Below are positions 7,451 through 16,653 of a stretch of DNA of 64,000 nt, piece by piece (position 1 is the stretch's first letter; each line of letters starts with the position of its first letter). Source of the stretch: an uncultured Acidobacteriia bacterium. Lineage in GTDB: Bacteria > Acidobacteriota > Terriglobia > Bryobacterales > Bryobacteraceae. The stretch covers positions 1-64,000 of the forward strand of contig CAIXXM010000146.1 in assembly GCA_903923395.1 (NCBI GenBank). The letters are read 5' to 3'. Under the pieces are notes generated by a model, which did no database searches, had not been told where the DNA came from, and saw nothing but the letters and a program-made list of their open reading frames with translations. A program made the position numbers and the translations under genes.

Positions 7451-8935
7451 ATGACTGCCACAGTCACGGAGCGTGATAATAGGTTCGAATGTTTCAACGA
7501 ATGGTCATCCGCGCCGGGGCTGCCAATGCCCGCTGAACAGCCGCTCGTCTTTGTTGTTGATGACGATCCGATGGTCCGCACTTTGCTGGACCGCTGGCTG
7601 GATATCGGCGGTTTCGAAATCAGCTCGCTGAGCAGCGGTGACAGCTGCATGCAGGCTCTTACCGAGGAGCTGCCCTCCGTGATTCTTCTGGATGTCAACA
7701 TGCCCGGCACGGACGGCATGGAGATTCTGCGCCAGATCCGGGAACACAATCCTTTGATTCCGGTGGTGATGTTGACGGCCAATGATGGTGTGGAGACCGT
7801 CGTCCGCGCGATGAAGCTGGGCGCTTACGATTACCTCACCAAGCCGCTGGACCGCACCAAACTCCTCACCACTGTAAAGAATGCCGCTGAACACGGGCGC
7901 TTGTCGTTCCGGGTTGCGCAGCTTGAGCGCGAAGTGGAAGGCCGCGGCTATGCGGGGATTGTTGGCAATTCGCCCGAAATGCAAAGGATCTTCCGCCAGC
8001 TGGACCGACTTTCGAAGAGCGATGTTTCGGTGCTAATCCACGGCGAAAGCGGCACGGGGAAGGAGCTTGTGGCGCGGGCGCTGCATATGTCCGGCGGCCG
8101 GTCCCGCGGGCCTTTCGTAGCGGTGAATTCCGCGGCCATCCCGGAATCTCTGCTCGAAAGTGAACTCTTCGGCCATGAGAAAGGCGCATTCACCGGCGCT
8201 GTTGCCCGCCGCGCAGGCCGGTTTGAAGAAGCCAACAAGGGAACGATCTTTCTGGACGAAATCGGAGAGCTGTCTCCCGCAGTGCAGGCCAAGCTCCTGC
8301 GCGTTTTACAGGAGCGCAAGTTTCAGCGCCTGGGCGGTCAGGCAACCATCACGTCGGATTTCCGGTTGATCACCGCGACCCATCGCAATCTGGCGGAAGA
8401 TGTGGATACAGGCCGCTTCCGGCAGGATCTGTATTTCCGGCTCGCGGTGTTTGATCTCGAAATCCCGCCGCTGCGGCAGCGTCTGGAGGATATTCCAGCA
8501 CTGGCGCAGGCCTTCATTCAGCAGTTTGGCAGGGAATCCGGCGCGACTGCGGACGTCCTCTCGCCGGAAGCACTGCAGGTGCTGCTCGCATACAAGTGGC
8601 CGGGCAACGTTCGGGAACTGCAGAACGTAATCCAGCGCGCGCTGGTGGTGGCGGAAGGAAGTGAGATCCGGGTTGCGGATCTGCCCGCCCGTCTCCGTGG
8701 TACTTCGGAAATTGCATCGCCAACCCCGCAGAATGCCGTGGTTGACGATGGCGCGACACTCCTCGATGTCTCACGCAAACTTGTCCACACCACGCTGATC
8801 AAGCATGCTGGCAACGCGTCCGCTGTCATGCGCGAACTCGGCATTGGCAGAACGCGCTTTTACAGGATGCTGAAGTCCTTCGATCTCGAAGAGACCATGA
8901 ATCAGCTTCGCCAGAATTCGAAAACTCCCGAGTGA
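7451..8935 (+). CDS. Sigma-54-dependent response regulator (NtrC family)
   Basis: 494 residues in three parts. A receiver domain spans about 30-150, with the DDD acidic pocket, phospho-acceptor Asp near 81 (ILLDVNMPG) and the lysine of YLTKPL. An AAA+ domain follows, with Walker A GESGTGKE near 198-205, the sigma-54-contacting GAFTGA loop near 246, Walker B TIFLDEIGEL and the R-finger region. A C-terminal Fis-type helix-turn-helix contains NASAVMRELGIGRTRFYRML. It activates sigma-54 RNA polymerase after phosphorylation. GGAGG lies five bases before the ATG. The likely partner kinase is the HNOBA hybrid kinase two genes downstream, with the H-NOX gene between them. Confidence 0.95.
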   Translation: MTATVTERDNRFECFNEWSSAPGLPMPAEQPLVFVVDDDPMVRTLLDRWLDIGGFEISSLSSGDSCMQALTEELPSVILLDVNMPGTDGMEILRQIREHNPLIPVVMLTANDGVETVVRAMKLGAYDYLTKPLDRTKLLTTVKNAAEHGRLSFRVAQLEREVEGRGYAGIVGNSPEMQRIFRQLDRLSKSDVSVLIHGESGTGKELVARALHMSGGRSRGPFVAVNSAAIPESLLESELFGHEKGAFTGAVARRAGRFEEANKGTIFLDEIGELSPAVQAKLLRVLQERKFQRLGGQATITSDFRLITATHRNLAEDVDTGRFRQDLYFRLAVFDLEIPPLRQRLEDIPALAQAFIQQFGRESGATADVLSPEALQVLLAYKWPGNVRELQNVIQRALVVAEGSEIRVADLPARLRGTSEIASPTPQNAVVDDGATLLDVSRKLVHTTLIKHAGNASAVMRELGIGRTRFYRMLKSFDLEETMNQLRQNSKTPE

Positions 8936-8950
8936 AAAGGAACCTCTCCC

Positions 8951-9508
8951 ATGTACGGAATGGTGAATCAAGCGCTCGAAAATATGGTTCGTGAAGCTCA
9001 CGGGGAAGCCGTGTGGCTGGAGATCAAGGCCGCCGCTGGTGTGGATGTTGAGATGTTTCTCAGCACGGAAGCCTATCCAGATTCGCTGACATATGACCTT
9101 GTCGGCGCTGCCTGCAAAGTTTTGAATTCGCCCGCGGAACCGCTGCTTGGCGCCTTTGGCCGCTACTGGGTATTGAACACAGCGCGCAAGGGTTACGGGG
9201 ACATGATGCGTGCCGCCGGCCGCAACCTGAAAGAATTCCTGCTTCACTTGCCGGACTTTCACTCCCGTATAGCCTTGATTTTCCCCCACCTGGTGCCACC
9301 TCACTTTGCCTGTAGTGACATCCAGGAGTATTCTCTGCATCTCCACTACCGCTCTCACCGGGCGGGCCTGGAACCCTTTGTCGTCGGACTCATTGAGGGC
9401 CTGGGTGAAATGTACTCGACGCCGGTCACGATTGAGGCGCTGGGGCCGGCGACTCCGGCCGACCGCCAATCTTTTCTTGTGACCTGGGCGAATCCCGCTG
9501 CCGAATGA
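8951..9508 (+). CDS. H-NOX (heme nitric oxide/oxygen binding) sensor protein
   Basis: 185 residues, the full length of a stand-alone bacterial H-NOX. It begins MYGMVNQALENMV like known members. The proximal heme ligand is most likely His104 in LPDFHSRI, followed by the conserved proline region FPHLVPP (112-117). The heme-propionate-binding YxSxR signature is complete as YRSHR at 133-137. I see no distal tyrosine after it (AGLEPFV), which favours an NO-selective rather than O2-binding type. AAGGA lies nine bases before the ATG. Its stop overlaps the kinase start as ATGA, so the two proteins are made together and probably form a complex. Confidence 0.93.
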   Translation: MYGMVNQALENMVREAHGEAVWLEIKAAAGVDVEMFLSTEAYPDSLTYDLVGAACKVLNSPAEPLLGAFGRYWVLNTARKGYGDMMRAAGRNLKEFLLHLPDFHSRIALIFPHLVPPHFACSDIQEYSLHLHYRSHRAGLEPFVVGLIEGLGEMYSTPVTIEALGPATPADRQSFLVTWANPAAE

Positions 9509-12500
9509 ATCTCTCTCTCAGTCCGGAACAGTTCCGTCAGGCATTCCCATTCCATCTGGTCTTTGACCGCGGGATGGCGCTGATCCAGGCTGGCCCTGTG
9601 CTTTCGCGCATCTGCCCTGAGCTCAGCGCCGGCGTATTGCTGCTGGAGCATTTCCAAATTGAGCGGCCGGTTTTCGCGCAGAACTTTGACGCGCTGCTGG
9701 AAGCTCCCAACAAGCTGTTCATCCTGGCCCACCGAAGCCGTTCACTCAAGCTGCGCGGCCAAATGATGCCGGACCCGGGTGGCAGCAGGATCACGTTTCT
9801 ATGCTCACCCTGGATGGCGGATGCCTCTTCCGTCGTCTCTCTTGGTCTCACCCTCGACGATTTCGCTCTGCATGATTCCGTGCCGGATTTTCTGCACGCC
9901 ATGCAATCGCAAACGCAGGCGCTTTCCGAACTGCGCACCGTTGCATCGCAACTGGAGGCCGGCAAGAAAACTCTGGCTGCCACCAACCAGCAACTTGAAG
10001 AAGCCCTGGCTGTTTTGAACGCTACCCTCGAAGCGACCGAAGAAGGAATTCTGGTGGCGGACCTCAACCGCACCATGATCAGTTTCAACCGTCGCTTTCT
10101 CGAAATGTGGCGCATTCCGGAAGATCTGGCGTCTACCCGCGATTCCAATGCCATCCGCCAGCTCCAGCTCGACCAACTGGCGGATCCCGCTGCTTTTATG
10201 GACCGTCTCGCCGCTCTGTACGGCGATCCGCAGAAGGAGGGCCGGGACAGAATTGAGCTGCGCGACGGGCGCCGCTTTGAGCGGGATTCCAAGCCTCAGC
10301 TTCTGCGCGGGAAAATCATCGGGCGCGTTTGGTGCTACCGCGATGTCACGGCGGATTGGCAGGCCAGACAAGCCTTGCGTTTGAGTGAAGAGCGGTATCG
10401 CAGCGTCGCCCAGACGGCATCCGACGGCATTCTCACTGTCGGCGAAGATGGCCGCATCCTGTTCGCGAACAATGCCGCGGGAGTCATTTTCCAGCGGCAC
10501 CCCGAGCAGCTCAAAGGCTTTCCACTGACACGCCTCATGCCCGGGGCGCACTCTTTCCGAAAATCGAGCGCGATACAAACGGATGGGTACCGTCCCGATG
10601 GGTCGAGGGTGCCGCTGGAATTATCGCTCGGAGCCGCCGAGCTGGACGGTGAGCCCTGGTACACCGCAATCCTCCGCGATGTGACCGAGTGGCGCAGAAC
10701 GCTGCAAGCTCTCGGGGACAGCGAAAGCCGGTACCGTCTCCTCGTCGACAATCTGCAGGAAGCCGTTTTCCAAACCGACGTTTCCGGCCGCTGGACCTTT
10801 CTCAACCCGGCCTGGACCACGATCAGCGGCTACTCCATCGAAGAGAGCCTCGGCAGACCCTTTCTGGAGTTTGTTCATCCCGATGACCGCGCGGCCAACA
10901 TGGAACAATTCGTGCCGCTGCTGGAGAGGAAGAAGCCTTACTGCCGCCACACCATCCGGTATGTCCGCAAAGACGGCGGCATCCGTCATATTGAGGTCCA
11001 CGCGCGCCTGGTTTTAGGCGATGCCTCGGCCATCCTCGGCACTGCCGGACTCTTGACCGACGTCAGTGCGCGCCTCGATTTCGAAGCCGGTCTGGAACGC
11101 GCCAAAGAAGCGGCAGAGGCGGCCAATCTGGCGAAGACGCAATTCCTCGCCAATGTCAGCCATGAGATCCGAACTCCGCTCAACGCCATCATCGGGATGA
11201 CGGAACTTCTCGGGCAAACCCACCTCAGCCCGGAACAGCTGGATTGTCAACAGACCGTTCTTACCAGCGCGGAATCGCTCCTGCATTTGATCAATGAACT
11301 CCTCGACATTTCGAAAATCGAGGCGGGCCAGATGGATATCGAACAAGCCGAGTTCGATCCGGGCGAAATCTGCGAATCCGTAGCGGCCATGTTCAAGCCG
11401 CGTCTGCAGAACCGCGAGGTGCAGTTATTCTGCTGGGCGGAACCTGCCCTCGCCCCCAGAGTTCTGGGCGATGCGAACCGAACCCGCCAGATCCTCATCA
11501 ACCTGCTTGCCAATGCGCTCAAGTTCACGCGTCAAGGCCATGTTTCGTTGTCACTCAGCTGGCAGATCCTGCAGGGAGAGCAGGTGCGCCTGGTGTTTCG
11601 GGTTGCCGACACCGGCATTGGCATCGCCACGCAGGACCTTCACCGCGTCTTTGAAAAATTCGTCCAGCTGGACCCCTCGAATTCGCGCACGTTTTCAGGC
11701 ACCGGTTTGGGTCTGCACATCTCCCGCGCACTCGCTGAGGCTATGAACGGGAGTTTGACCGTACAGTCAGAACCCGGCAACGGCAGCACTTTCCAGCTGG
11801 AACTGGTTCTGCCGCGGTCTGGAACCAGAACGGCAGCCGAATTTCAATTGCTGCAGCGCTGCCGGGAACTCCCGGCCTTCCTGGTCTGGTCCGGCCCGGG
11901 TCCGATGCGCGAAGTATTCGCGGCCTGGAGCTTGCAACTTACCACCTGCGAAACCACATCTGAGGCGAAAGCCCTGCTGGCCACGACGACGGGTCAACAG
12001 GCGCCCGTGGTCTTTCAATTCCTCGCGCCAGAGTCCACAGACCCGCCGTCTTTTGTGACGCTGGATCTCCCTCTGCTGCCCTCCAAACTCGAAGAGACGC
12101 TGCGGAAGTTGCTGGGTGTGATGCAAGAGCCGGCATTGGTTCCGCAGGTGGGGCTCCCGCAACCGCATTCCAGGACGAAGTCCGTGAGTCCGGTCATCCT
12201 GATCATCGAAGACAACCCGGAAAATCAGAAGCTTGCGGCCCGTCATCTGAGTTCGGCGGGTTACCGTTATGAGATCGCGGCGGACGGCATGGCCGGTGTG
12301 GAACTCGCATCGCGCTTCGTGTATGACGTCATCCTGATGGATCTGCGGATGCCGGGCATGGATGGCTTCGAGACTGCTGCCCGCATTCGTGCCAACGAAA
12401 GTGCTTCCGGCAACGCGCGTGTTCCCATCGTCGCCGTTACGGCCCATGCGCTTGAAGAACACCGCGGCCTTGCCTTCCAGCGCGGTATGGATGATTACCT

Positions 12501-13230
12501 CACCAAGCCCTATCACCGCGATGATCTGTTGCAGACGGTTGCCACCTGGATCGACCCCAGGCCGCTGGTTCTGGTGGTGGACGATGCGCCCGAGATCATC
12601 CACTTAATGCAGGGTTACCTGAAGAAACAGTGCCGCATTGTGGCTGCGTCCGACAAGGCGCAGGCCGTGGCTGAATTTGCCCGCCGCAATGTCTCTTTGG
12701 TGCTGATGGATCTACAGGTCGGGATGGAGGATGGCCTGGAGATCGCCCGCACCCTGCTCAAGATGCCGCGCTCTGTCCCTGTCCCGATCGTCGCCATGAC
12801 AGGAGACACAGGGCGCAGCGTTCGCGAGCGTTGTCTCGCCGCAGGGCTCTCCGGGTATCTTGCCAAGCCGGTTCGCAGACAGACCCTGCTGGAGACCGTA
12901 GAGCGTTTTTGCAGTCTCACCGCGACTCCGGCACCGCTTTTGATTTCGATCGACCCCGAACTTGCGGACCTGATCCCCGAATATATCCGCAGTGTTCGCG
13001 AAAGAACCGCGGAGATGGCCAGCCTGGCGGCTTCCGGTGACCTTGCCGGAGTCCAGCGCCTTGCCCACCAGATCAAAGGGTCCGGCGGCGGCTACGGCTT
13101 TCCTCAAATCACGGAACTGGGACGCGATATCCTTCAGGCCGCGAAGGCCCGCGACCAAGCTACAACGGCCCGGGTGGTCGCTCTTCTGGAAAGCTATCTC
13201 GCCACGCTGCAGTGGGAAATTGCCACATAG
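9505..13230 (+). CDS. HNOBA-PAS hybrid histidine kinase with two receivers and HPt
   Basis: 1241 residues, no membrane segment. Residues 14-24 read FPFHLVFDRGM, the hallmark of HNOBA, the H-NOX-associated domain of soluble guanylate cyclases; a coiled-coil (about 130-175) follows. Then come three PAS-like domains (about 175-290, 300-400, 410-530), HisKA with phospho-His near 553 (NVSHEIRTPL), and HATPase with N box near 665 and GTGLGL near 731. Two receiver domains (Asp near 946 and 1067) and a C-terminal HPt with His near 1188 (HQIKGSGG) complete it. This is a complete internal phosphorelay, presumably gated by the coupled H-NOX protein through HNOBA and ending on the upstream NtrC-type regulator. 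Confidence 0.93.
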   Translation: MNLSLSPEQFRQAFPFHLVFDRGMALIQAGPVLSRICPELSAGVLLLEHFQIERPVFAQNFDALLEAPNKLFILAHRSRSLKLRGQMMPDPGGSRITFLCSPWMADASSVVSLGLTLDDFALHDSVPDFLHAMQSQTQALSELRTVASQLEAGKKTLAATNQQLEEALAVLNATLEATEEGILVADLNRTMISFNRRFLEMWRIPEDLASTRDSNAIRQLQLDQLADPAAFMDRLAALYGDPQKEGRDRIELRDGRRFERDSKPQLLRGKIIGRVWCYRDVTADWQARQALRLSEERYRSVAQTASDGILTVGEDGRILFANNAAGVIFQRHPEQLKGFPLTRLMPGAHSFRKSSAIQTDGYRPDGSRVPLELSLGAAELDGEPWYTAILRDVTEWRRTLQALGDSESRYRLLVDNLQEAVFQTDVSGRWTFLNPAWTTISGYSIEESLGRPFLEFVHPDDRAANMEQFVPLLERKKPYCRHTIRYVRKDGGIRHIEVHARLVLGDASAILGTAGLLTDVSARLDFEAGLERAKEAAEAANLAKTQFLANVSHEIRTPLNAIIGMTELLGQTHLSPEQLDCQQTVLTSAESLLHLINELLDISKIEAGQMDIEQAEFDPGEICESVAAMFKPRLQNREVQLFCWAEPALAPRVLGDANRTRQILINLLANALKFTRQGHVSLSLSWQILQGEQVRLVFRVADTGIGIATQDLHRVFEKFVQLDPSNSRTFSGTGLGLHISRALAEAMNGSLTVQSEPGNGSTFQLELVLPRSGTRTAAEFQLLQRCRELPAFLVWSGPGPMREVFAAWSLQLTTCETTSEAKALLATTTGQQAPVVFQFLAPESTDPPSFVTLDLPLLPSKLEETLRKLLGVMQEPALVPQVGLPQPHSRTKSVSPVILIIEDNPENQKLAARHLSSAGYRYEIAADGMAGVELASRFVYDVILMDLRMPGMDGFETAARIRANESASGNARVPIVAVTAHALEEHRGLAFQRGMDDYLTKPYHRDDLLQTVATWIDPRPLVLVVDDAPEIIHLMQGYLKKQCRIVAASDKAQAVAEFARRNVSLVLMDLQVGMEDGLEIARTLLKMPRSVPVPIVAMTGDTGRSVRERCLAAGLSGYLAKPVRRQTLLETVERFCSLTATPAPLLISIDPELADLIPEYIRSVRERTAEMASLAASGDLAGVQRLAHQIKGSGGGYGFPQITELGRDILQAAKARDQATTARVVALLESYLATLQWEIAT

Positions 13231-13271
13231 CTTGCGTCCGCACTCTGAATCCGAAACAATCGGAGGAGACC

Positions 13272-13841
13272 ATGGCATTTTCCCGCTGGCTTTCCAAACT
13301 CCGCGGTGAGCCCGAAGGAGATACGACAGATCATTCGTTCTCTCTCGTTCTCCTCCTCCGCATTCCACGCCACCTGACGGAAGAAGCCATTCAGGATGCC
13401 GCCGAGACTGCCTTCATCGATACCCTCGAACACAAGGGTCCGGATTCTATCCTCGCTCTGCAGTCTGATCACATTACCGTGATCCGTGCGGGCGAAGAGA
13501 TGATGCAGGTTGTCCAGTTCGATACGGCTTACTTTCAGGACCGCTACACCACCGCGGCGCTCAGTGACGACCCGCGCGTGCGCGATGCCATCCTCGAACA
13601 CACCGCCTGGATCTCAGTCGATTACCTCACCGGCACGCGCAAGAAGACAGAACGGAACCGGGTTGCCATCTACAGGCTACTGGCCGCTTTGGCTGCCGCG
13701 CTGTGCGGAATCGACACTCTCGCCGTCTATTTTGTCCACGAAGAAAAGGTCGTTCCGTGCGATGACGAACTGATTCAGCGCCTGGAATACTTCGATTCTC
13801 TGTCAGACCTGCTGCGCTGGCACGCCAATGTCCTACACTAG
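13272..13841 (+). CDS. Conserved-looking protein of unknown function in the H-NOX operon
   Basis: 189 residues. The ATG at 13272 follows GGAGGAG (13263-13269) with a short spacer and is preferred over an in-frame start at 13212 that overlaps the kinase end. The protein is soluble, acidic and alpha/beta-like. A hydrophobic stretch (AIYRLLAALAAALCGIDTLAVYFV, about 135-158) is more likely a buried helix than a membrane anchor. I do not recognise a family. Its position 41 bases behind the kinase, with its own strong ribosome site, suggests it belongs to the gas-sensing operon. Confidence 0.65.
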   Translation: MAFSRWLSKLRGEPEGDTTDHSFSLVLLLRIPRHLTEEAIQDAAETAFIDTLEHKGPDSILALQSDHITVIRAGEEMMQVVQFDTAYFQDRYTTAALSDDPRVRDAILEHTAWISVDYLTGTRKKTERNRVAIYRLLAALAAALCGIDTLAVYFVHEEKVVPCDDELIQRLEYFDSLSDLLRWHANVLH

Positions 13842-13848
13842 ACGCAAT

Positions 13849-15249
13849 ATGCGTCTTATTAAGTTCGCCGTACTTGCCGCGCTGGCCGTTGTTTGTATTT
13901 CCTTCGCCGCGAAGGAACCCGAAACGGATCCCCGTCTCAAAGGCTCTTACCGCAAACCAGTCCAGCAGGATGGCTGGACCGTTGTTCACCTGGAAGGCAC
14001 CCCCGCCAATATCGGCTTCCAGCACGGTTGGCTGCTTGGCGCGGAAATCGTTGATGCGCTGAACGTGCAGAAGGTGGAGTTCGAACACGATTCCGAGAAG
14101 AAGTGGGATTTCTACCGCGATGCTGCGGAACATATCCTCTGGCCGCATATTGAACAGGAGTACCGCGAAGAACTCCAGGGCATCGCCGATGGCCTGAAGG
14201 CGCGCAACATCAAGCTGGATCTCTGGGACATCGTCGCCCTCAACGCTGCCATGGAGTGGGAATACTACACCAAGCAGTACAACAAGCAGCACGACGTGAA
14301 GTCGCCGAAATCGCTCGTCGCGCCGGATCACTGCAGCGCCTTCGTCGCCACCGGCAGCTACACCAAAGACGGCAAGCCGGTGATCGGCCACAATAACTGG
14401 ACCAGCTACATGGAAGGCACCCGCTGGACCATCTCCTTCGATATCAAGCCCGTCAAAGGCCACCGCTTCGTGATGGACGGCTACCCCGGCCTCATCCACA
14501 GCGCCGATGACTTCGGCATCAATGACGCCGGCATTGTCATCACGGAGACCACTATCTCTGATTTCGAGGGCTTCGACACCAACGGCATCGCGGAATTCGT
14601 CCGCGCCCGCAAGGCCATGCAGTACTCGGAAAACGTGGATGACTTCGCCCGCATCATGAAGGAAGGCAACAACGGCGGCTATGCCAATGACTGGCTCGTC
14701 GCGGATATGCGGCACAATGAGATCGCAAGTCTGGAGCTCGGCCTCAAGAACGTGGAACTCAAGCGCACCAAAGACGGCTACTTCGTGAGTGCCAATTACC
14801 CCATCAATGAGAATCTGCTCAAAGAGGAAACCACGTTCAATCCCAAGGATCCGCAGGTCAGCAGCAACGCGCGCCGCATCCGTTGGGAGCAACTCATGGC
14901 GGAGTACAAGGGCAAGATCGATCTCGCAGCAGGCAAGAAGTTCCTGGGCGACCACTACGACGTGACCACCAAAACCGTGCAGCCCAATGAGCACACGCTC
15001 TGCGGCCACATTGACCTCTCCTCACGCGGCATGGGCAACTGGAAAAAGCCCTACGAACCCGCCGGAGCCGTACAGAACAAGATCACGGATTCAAAGATGG
15101 CGGCGAAGATGATGTATCAGGCACTCGCCGGACATGCGTGCGGGTTGGATTTCAAAGCGAAGCAGCACCTCGCCGAGCATCCTGAGTTTGCCTGGACCGC
15201 ACCGATCCTCAAAGACATGCCCGCCCACAAGTGGACAACCATCCAGTAA
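13849..15249 (+). CDS. Exported Ntn-type hydrolase, C45 peptidase / phospholipase B-like
   Basis: 466 residues with a signal peptide (about 1-21, LIKFAVLAALAVVCISFA). The segment near residue 155-175, APDHCSAFVATGSYTKDG, followed by GKPVIGHNNW, looks like the nucleophile region of acyltransferase/phospholipase-B-like Ntn hydrolases. Cys in HCSAF would become the N-terminal nucleophile after self-cleavage, and HNNW resembles the conserved downstream Asn. The substrate (an amide-linked acyl chain or phospholipid) cannot be read from sequence. I start at ATG 13849 so that the signal peptide is at the terminus; ATG 13828 overlaps the previous gene. Confidence 0.7.
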   Translation: MRLIKFAVLAALAVVCISFAAKEPETDPRLKGSYRKPVQQDGWTVVHLEGTPANIGFQHGWLLGAEIVDALNVQKVEFEHDSEKKWDFYRDAAEHILWPHIEQEYREELQGIADGLKARNIKLDLWDIVALNAAMEWEYYTKQYNKQHDVKSPKSLVAPDHCSAFVATGSYTKDGKPVIGHNNWTSYMEGTRWTISFDIKPVKGHRFVMDGYPGLIHSADDFGINDAGIVITETTISDFEGFDTNGIAEFVRARKAMQYSENVDDFARIMKEGNNGGYANDWLVADMRHNEIASLELGLKNVELKRTKDGYFVSANYPINENLLKEETTFNPKDPQVSSNARRIRWEQLMAEYKGKIDLAAGKKFLGDHYDVTTKTVQPNEHTLCGHIDLSSRGMGNWKKPYEPAGAVQNKITDSKMAAKMMYQALAGHACGLDFKAKQHLAEHPEFAWTAPILKDMPAHKWTTIQ

Positions 15250-15254
15250 TCCGT

Positions 15255-15800
15255 CTACAGCAAGCGCTCGAGCTCTCCGGCCAGGTAGTCCTCTGTGACT
15301 AAACCTGTCCGGTAGAGCCGGCGGTCTGAATAGTGCCACTGTCCGGCGCTGCCCTGCGTACAGAAAAAGATCTGCTGCTCATCCACCCGGCTGCTCTCCA
15401 GCAGTTCCTGGTTGAAACACCGCACAGCGCCCTCCAGAATGTAAGGCTTCGCGAAATCCTCAGTCGACTGCAGTTGATCCGTGGACCGGAATGCCATCTG
15501 TAGAAGCCTGCCGCGCAGATTGATCTGGAAAAGATGAACGGCACCATCTGTGAAACTCTCCATTGTCCAGCAGGGAGGGTCGAAGGTCACCGCGGGTTCC
15601 TTCAAACACGCGTTCAGTGCTTCCACGAACTGGCGGCAAAGGTCGTGCAGCATCAGCGCCCCTTGCGGACGCAGCCTGTCGACGCGCTCCGCCTCGCGCA
15701 ACAGTTGTTCATCCCGTTCCGCCAGCGCGTCAATCGCCTTCGCCAAACGCGAGAGACGGTCCTTGCGGTGTTTTCCCAAGTTCCCGGCTAATCCAAACAA
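15255..15800 (-). CDS. Hypothetical protein downstream of a HTH regulator
   Basis: 181 residues, no recognised family. The N-terminal third is charged and helical (HRKDRLSRLAKAIDALAERDEQLLREAERVD region, probably coiled coil). The rest looks like a mixed alpha/beta domain with scattered cysteines and aromatic residues. The start is a TTG at 15798-15800 with AAGGGG five bases upstream; it overlaps the end of the regulator gene by 71 bases in another frame, so the two are translationally linked. Its stop faces the preceding plus-strand gene with only five bases between. A partner or effector of the regulator is possible. Confidence 0.6.
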   Translation of the reverse strand: MFGLAGNLGKHRKDRLSRLAKAIDALAERDEQLLREAERVDRLRPQGALMLHDLCRQFVEALNACLKEPAVTFDPPCWTMESFTDGAVHLFQINLRGRLLQMAFRSTDQLQSTEDFAKPYILEGAVRCFNQELLESSRVDEQQIFFCTQGSAGQWHYSDRRLYRTGLVTEDYLAGELERLL

Positions 15801-16425
15801 CGCGGCCCCTTATGACTTCCAGAATATCCCGCTTCTGCAGCGGAATCTCATGCCATTCTTTGGGATCGGTCCGGGCAGGCGAATCTGTGAGGTAGATTCT
15901 GGTTCCCCCCAGCCTCACATAACGAAACAGAGCGGCGTTCCCGTTCGAAACCAAATAAGGGAAATCCGGCAGAGGAGAGCGGCGGAAGGTGGGGTTTTGG
16001 TCCACCAGAACAATATCGTTGGCCTGGAGTGAAACCGGCAGGCCCAAGTCGGGAGCCACCTGTGCCATGATTGGCTCAACCGCCGCCAAGGCAACCTTTG
16101 CGGGCACGGGGTAATACCCGCCGAATTCCCGGAATTGAGCTGCTATTCCCGGACCAATCCTGGTGTTCAAAGACGGCACCGAGCGCGTTCCCATATCCTC
16201 GCCATAAGGAAAACGGAGAATCAAATCTTCCACGCCGAAGTTCATGGCGAGTAATAATTGGTCCGCCGCCTCCAGGGACAAGGTCCGTACTTGCTTCAAA
16301 ACATTGTGTAAGTGCGGCTGTGACATGCCGCTGAGGCGTGCCAGTCCGCGCTCTGTGAATTGGCCGCATTGCACGCGCCTTTTCACGAGTTCCACCAGTC
16401 TGGTCCGCACATCGTCAAGGTACAT
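15730..16425 (-). CDS. HTH regulator with probable LexA/S24-like C-terminal domain
   Basis: About 231 residues from ATG 16423-16425. Residues 5-60 form a helix-turn-helix of XRE/Cro type (TERGLARLSGMSQPHLHNVLK). After a linker, the C-terminal half (QANDIVLVDQNPTFRRS, then FPYLVSNGNAALFRYVRLGGTRIYL) has the spacing of the S24/LexA peptidase-like fold used by CI-type repressors, although I cannot place the Ser-Lys dyad with certainty. An ATG at 16467 and a TTG at 16503 give longer versions. I prefer 16425 because a perfect palindrome lies 15 bases upstream of it. It is probably an autoregulated repressor coupled to the small gene behind it. Confidence 0.65.
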   Translation of the reverse strand: MYLDDVRTRLVELVKRRVQCGQFTERGLARLSGMSQPHLHNVLKQVRTLSLEAADQLLLAMNFGVEDLILRFPYGEDMGTRSVPSLNTRIGPGIAAQFREFGGYYPVPAKVALAAVEPIMAQVAPDLGLPVSLQANDIVLVDQNPTFRRSPLPDFPYLVSNGNAALFRYVRLGGTRIYLTDSPARTDPKEWHEIPLQKRDILEVIRGRVVWISRELGKTPQGPSLAFGEGD

Positions 16426-16439
16426 AGATCTATACAGGC

Positions 16440-16456
16440 TATTTCTCTGAGAAATA
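16440..16456. promoter_or_regulatory. Perfect 17-bp palindrome upstream of HTH regulator
   Basis: TATTTCTC-T-GAGAAATA has exact 8-base arms around one central base. It lies at the edge of a strikingly AT-rich stretch (about 16430-16600) that separates the divergent regulator and the gene at 16654. It is a natural candidate operator for the HTH protein. The same gap also holds a weaker inverted repeat, CCGTTTT (16573-16579) with AAAACGG (16592-16598). I could not place a convincing -35/-10 pair for either gene. Confidence 0.55.
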
Positions 16457-16653
16457 GGTATATTCATTACCGCACATTCGGACTTGTCTGAGGGGCAATT
16501 CAAAAATACTGAAACTGAACAAAAGCATACACTTAGCTCACTTCCGTGTTTTTCCTATTCTAAAAAATTGCACCGTTTTTGAAATTCCGAGAAAACGGAT
16601 ACAGACATCGGGCGCGGACAATCATCCGCAATCCGGAAGGACATTCGACCGTT

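Noticed and set aside
16616-16629. Sigma-54 -24/-12 element before the gene at 16654
   Set aside because: GG-N10-GC is present but flanks (CGGACA, CCGCA) are poor and no TGTTCC-type site lies upstream; expected by chance.
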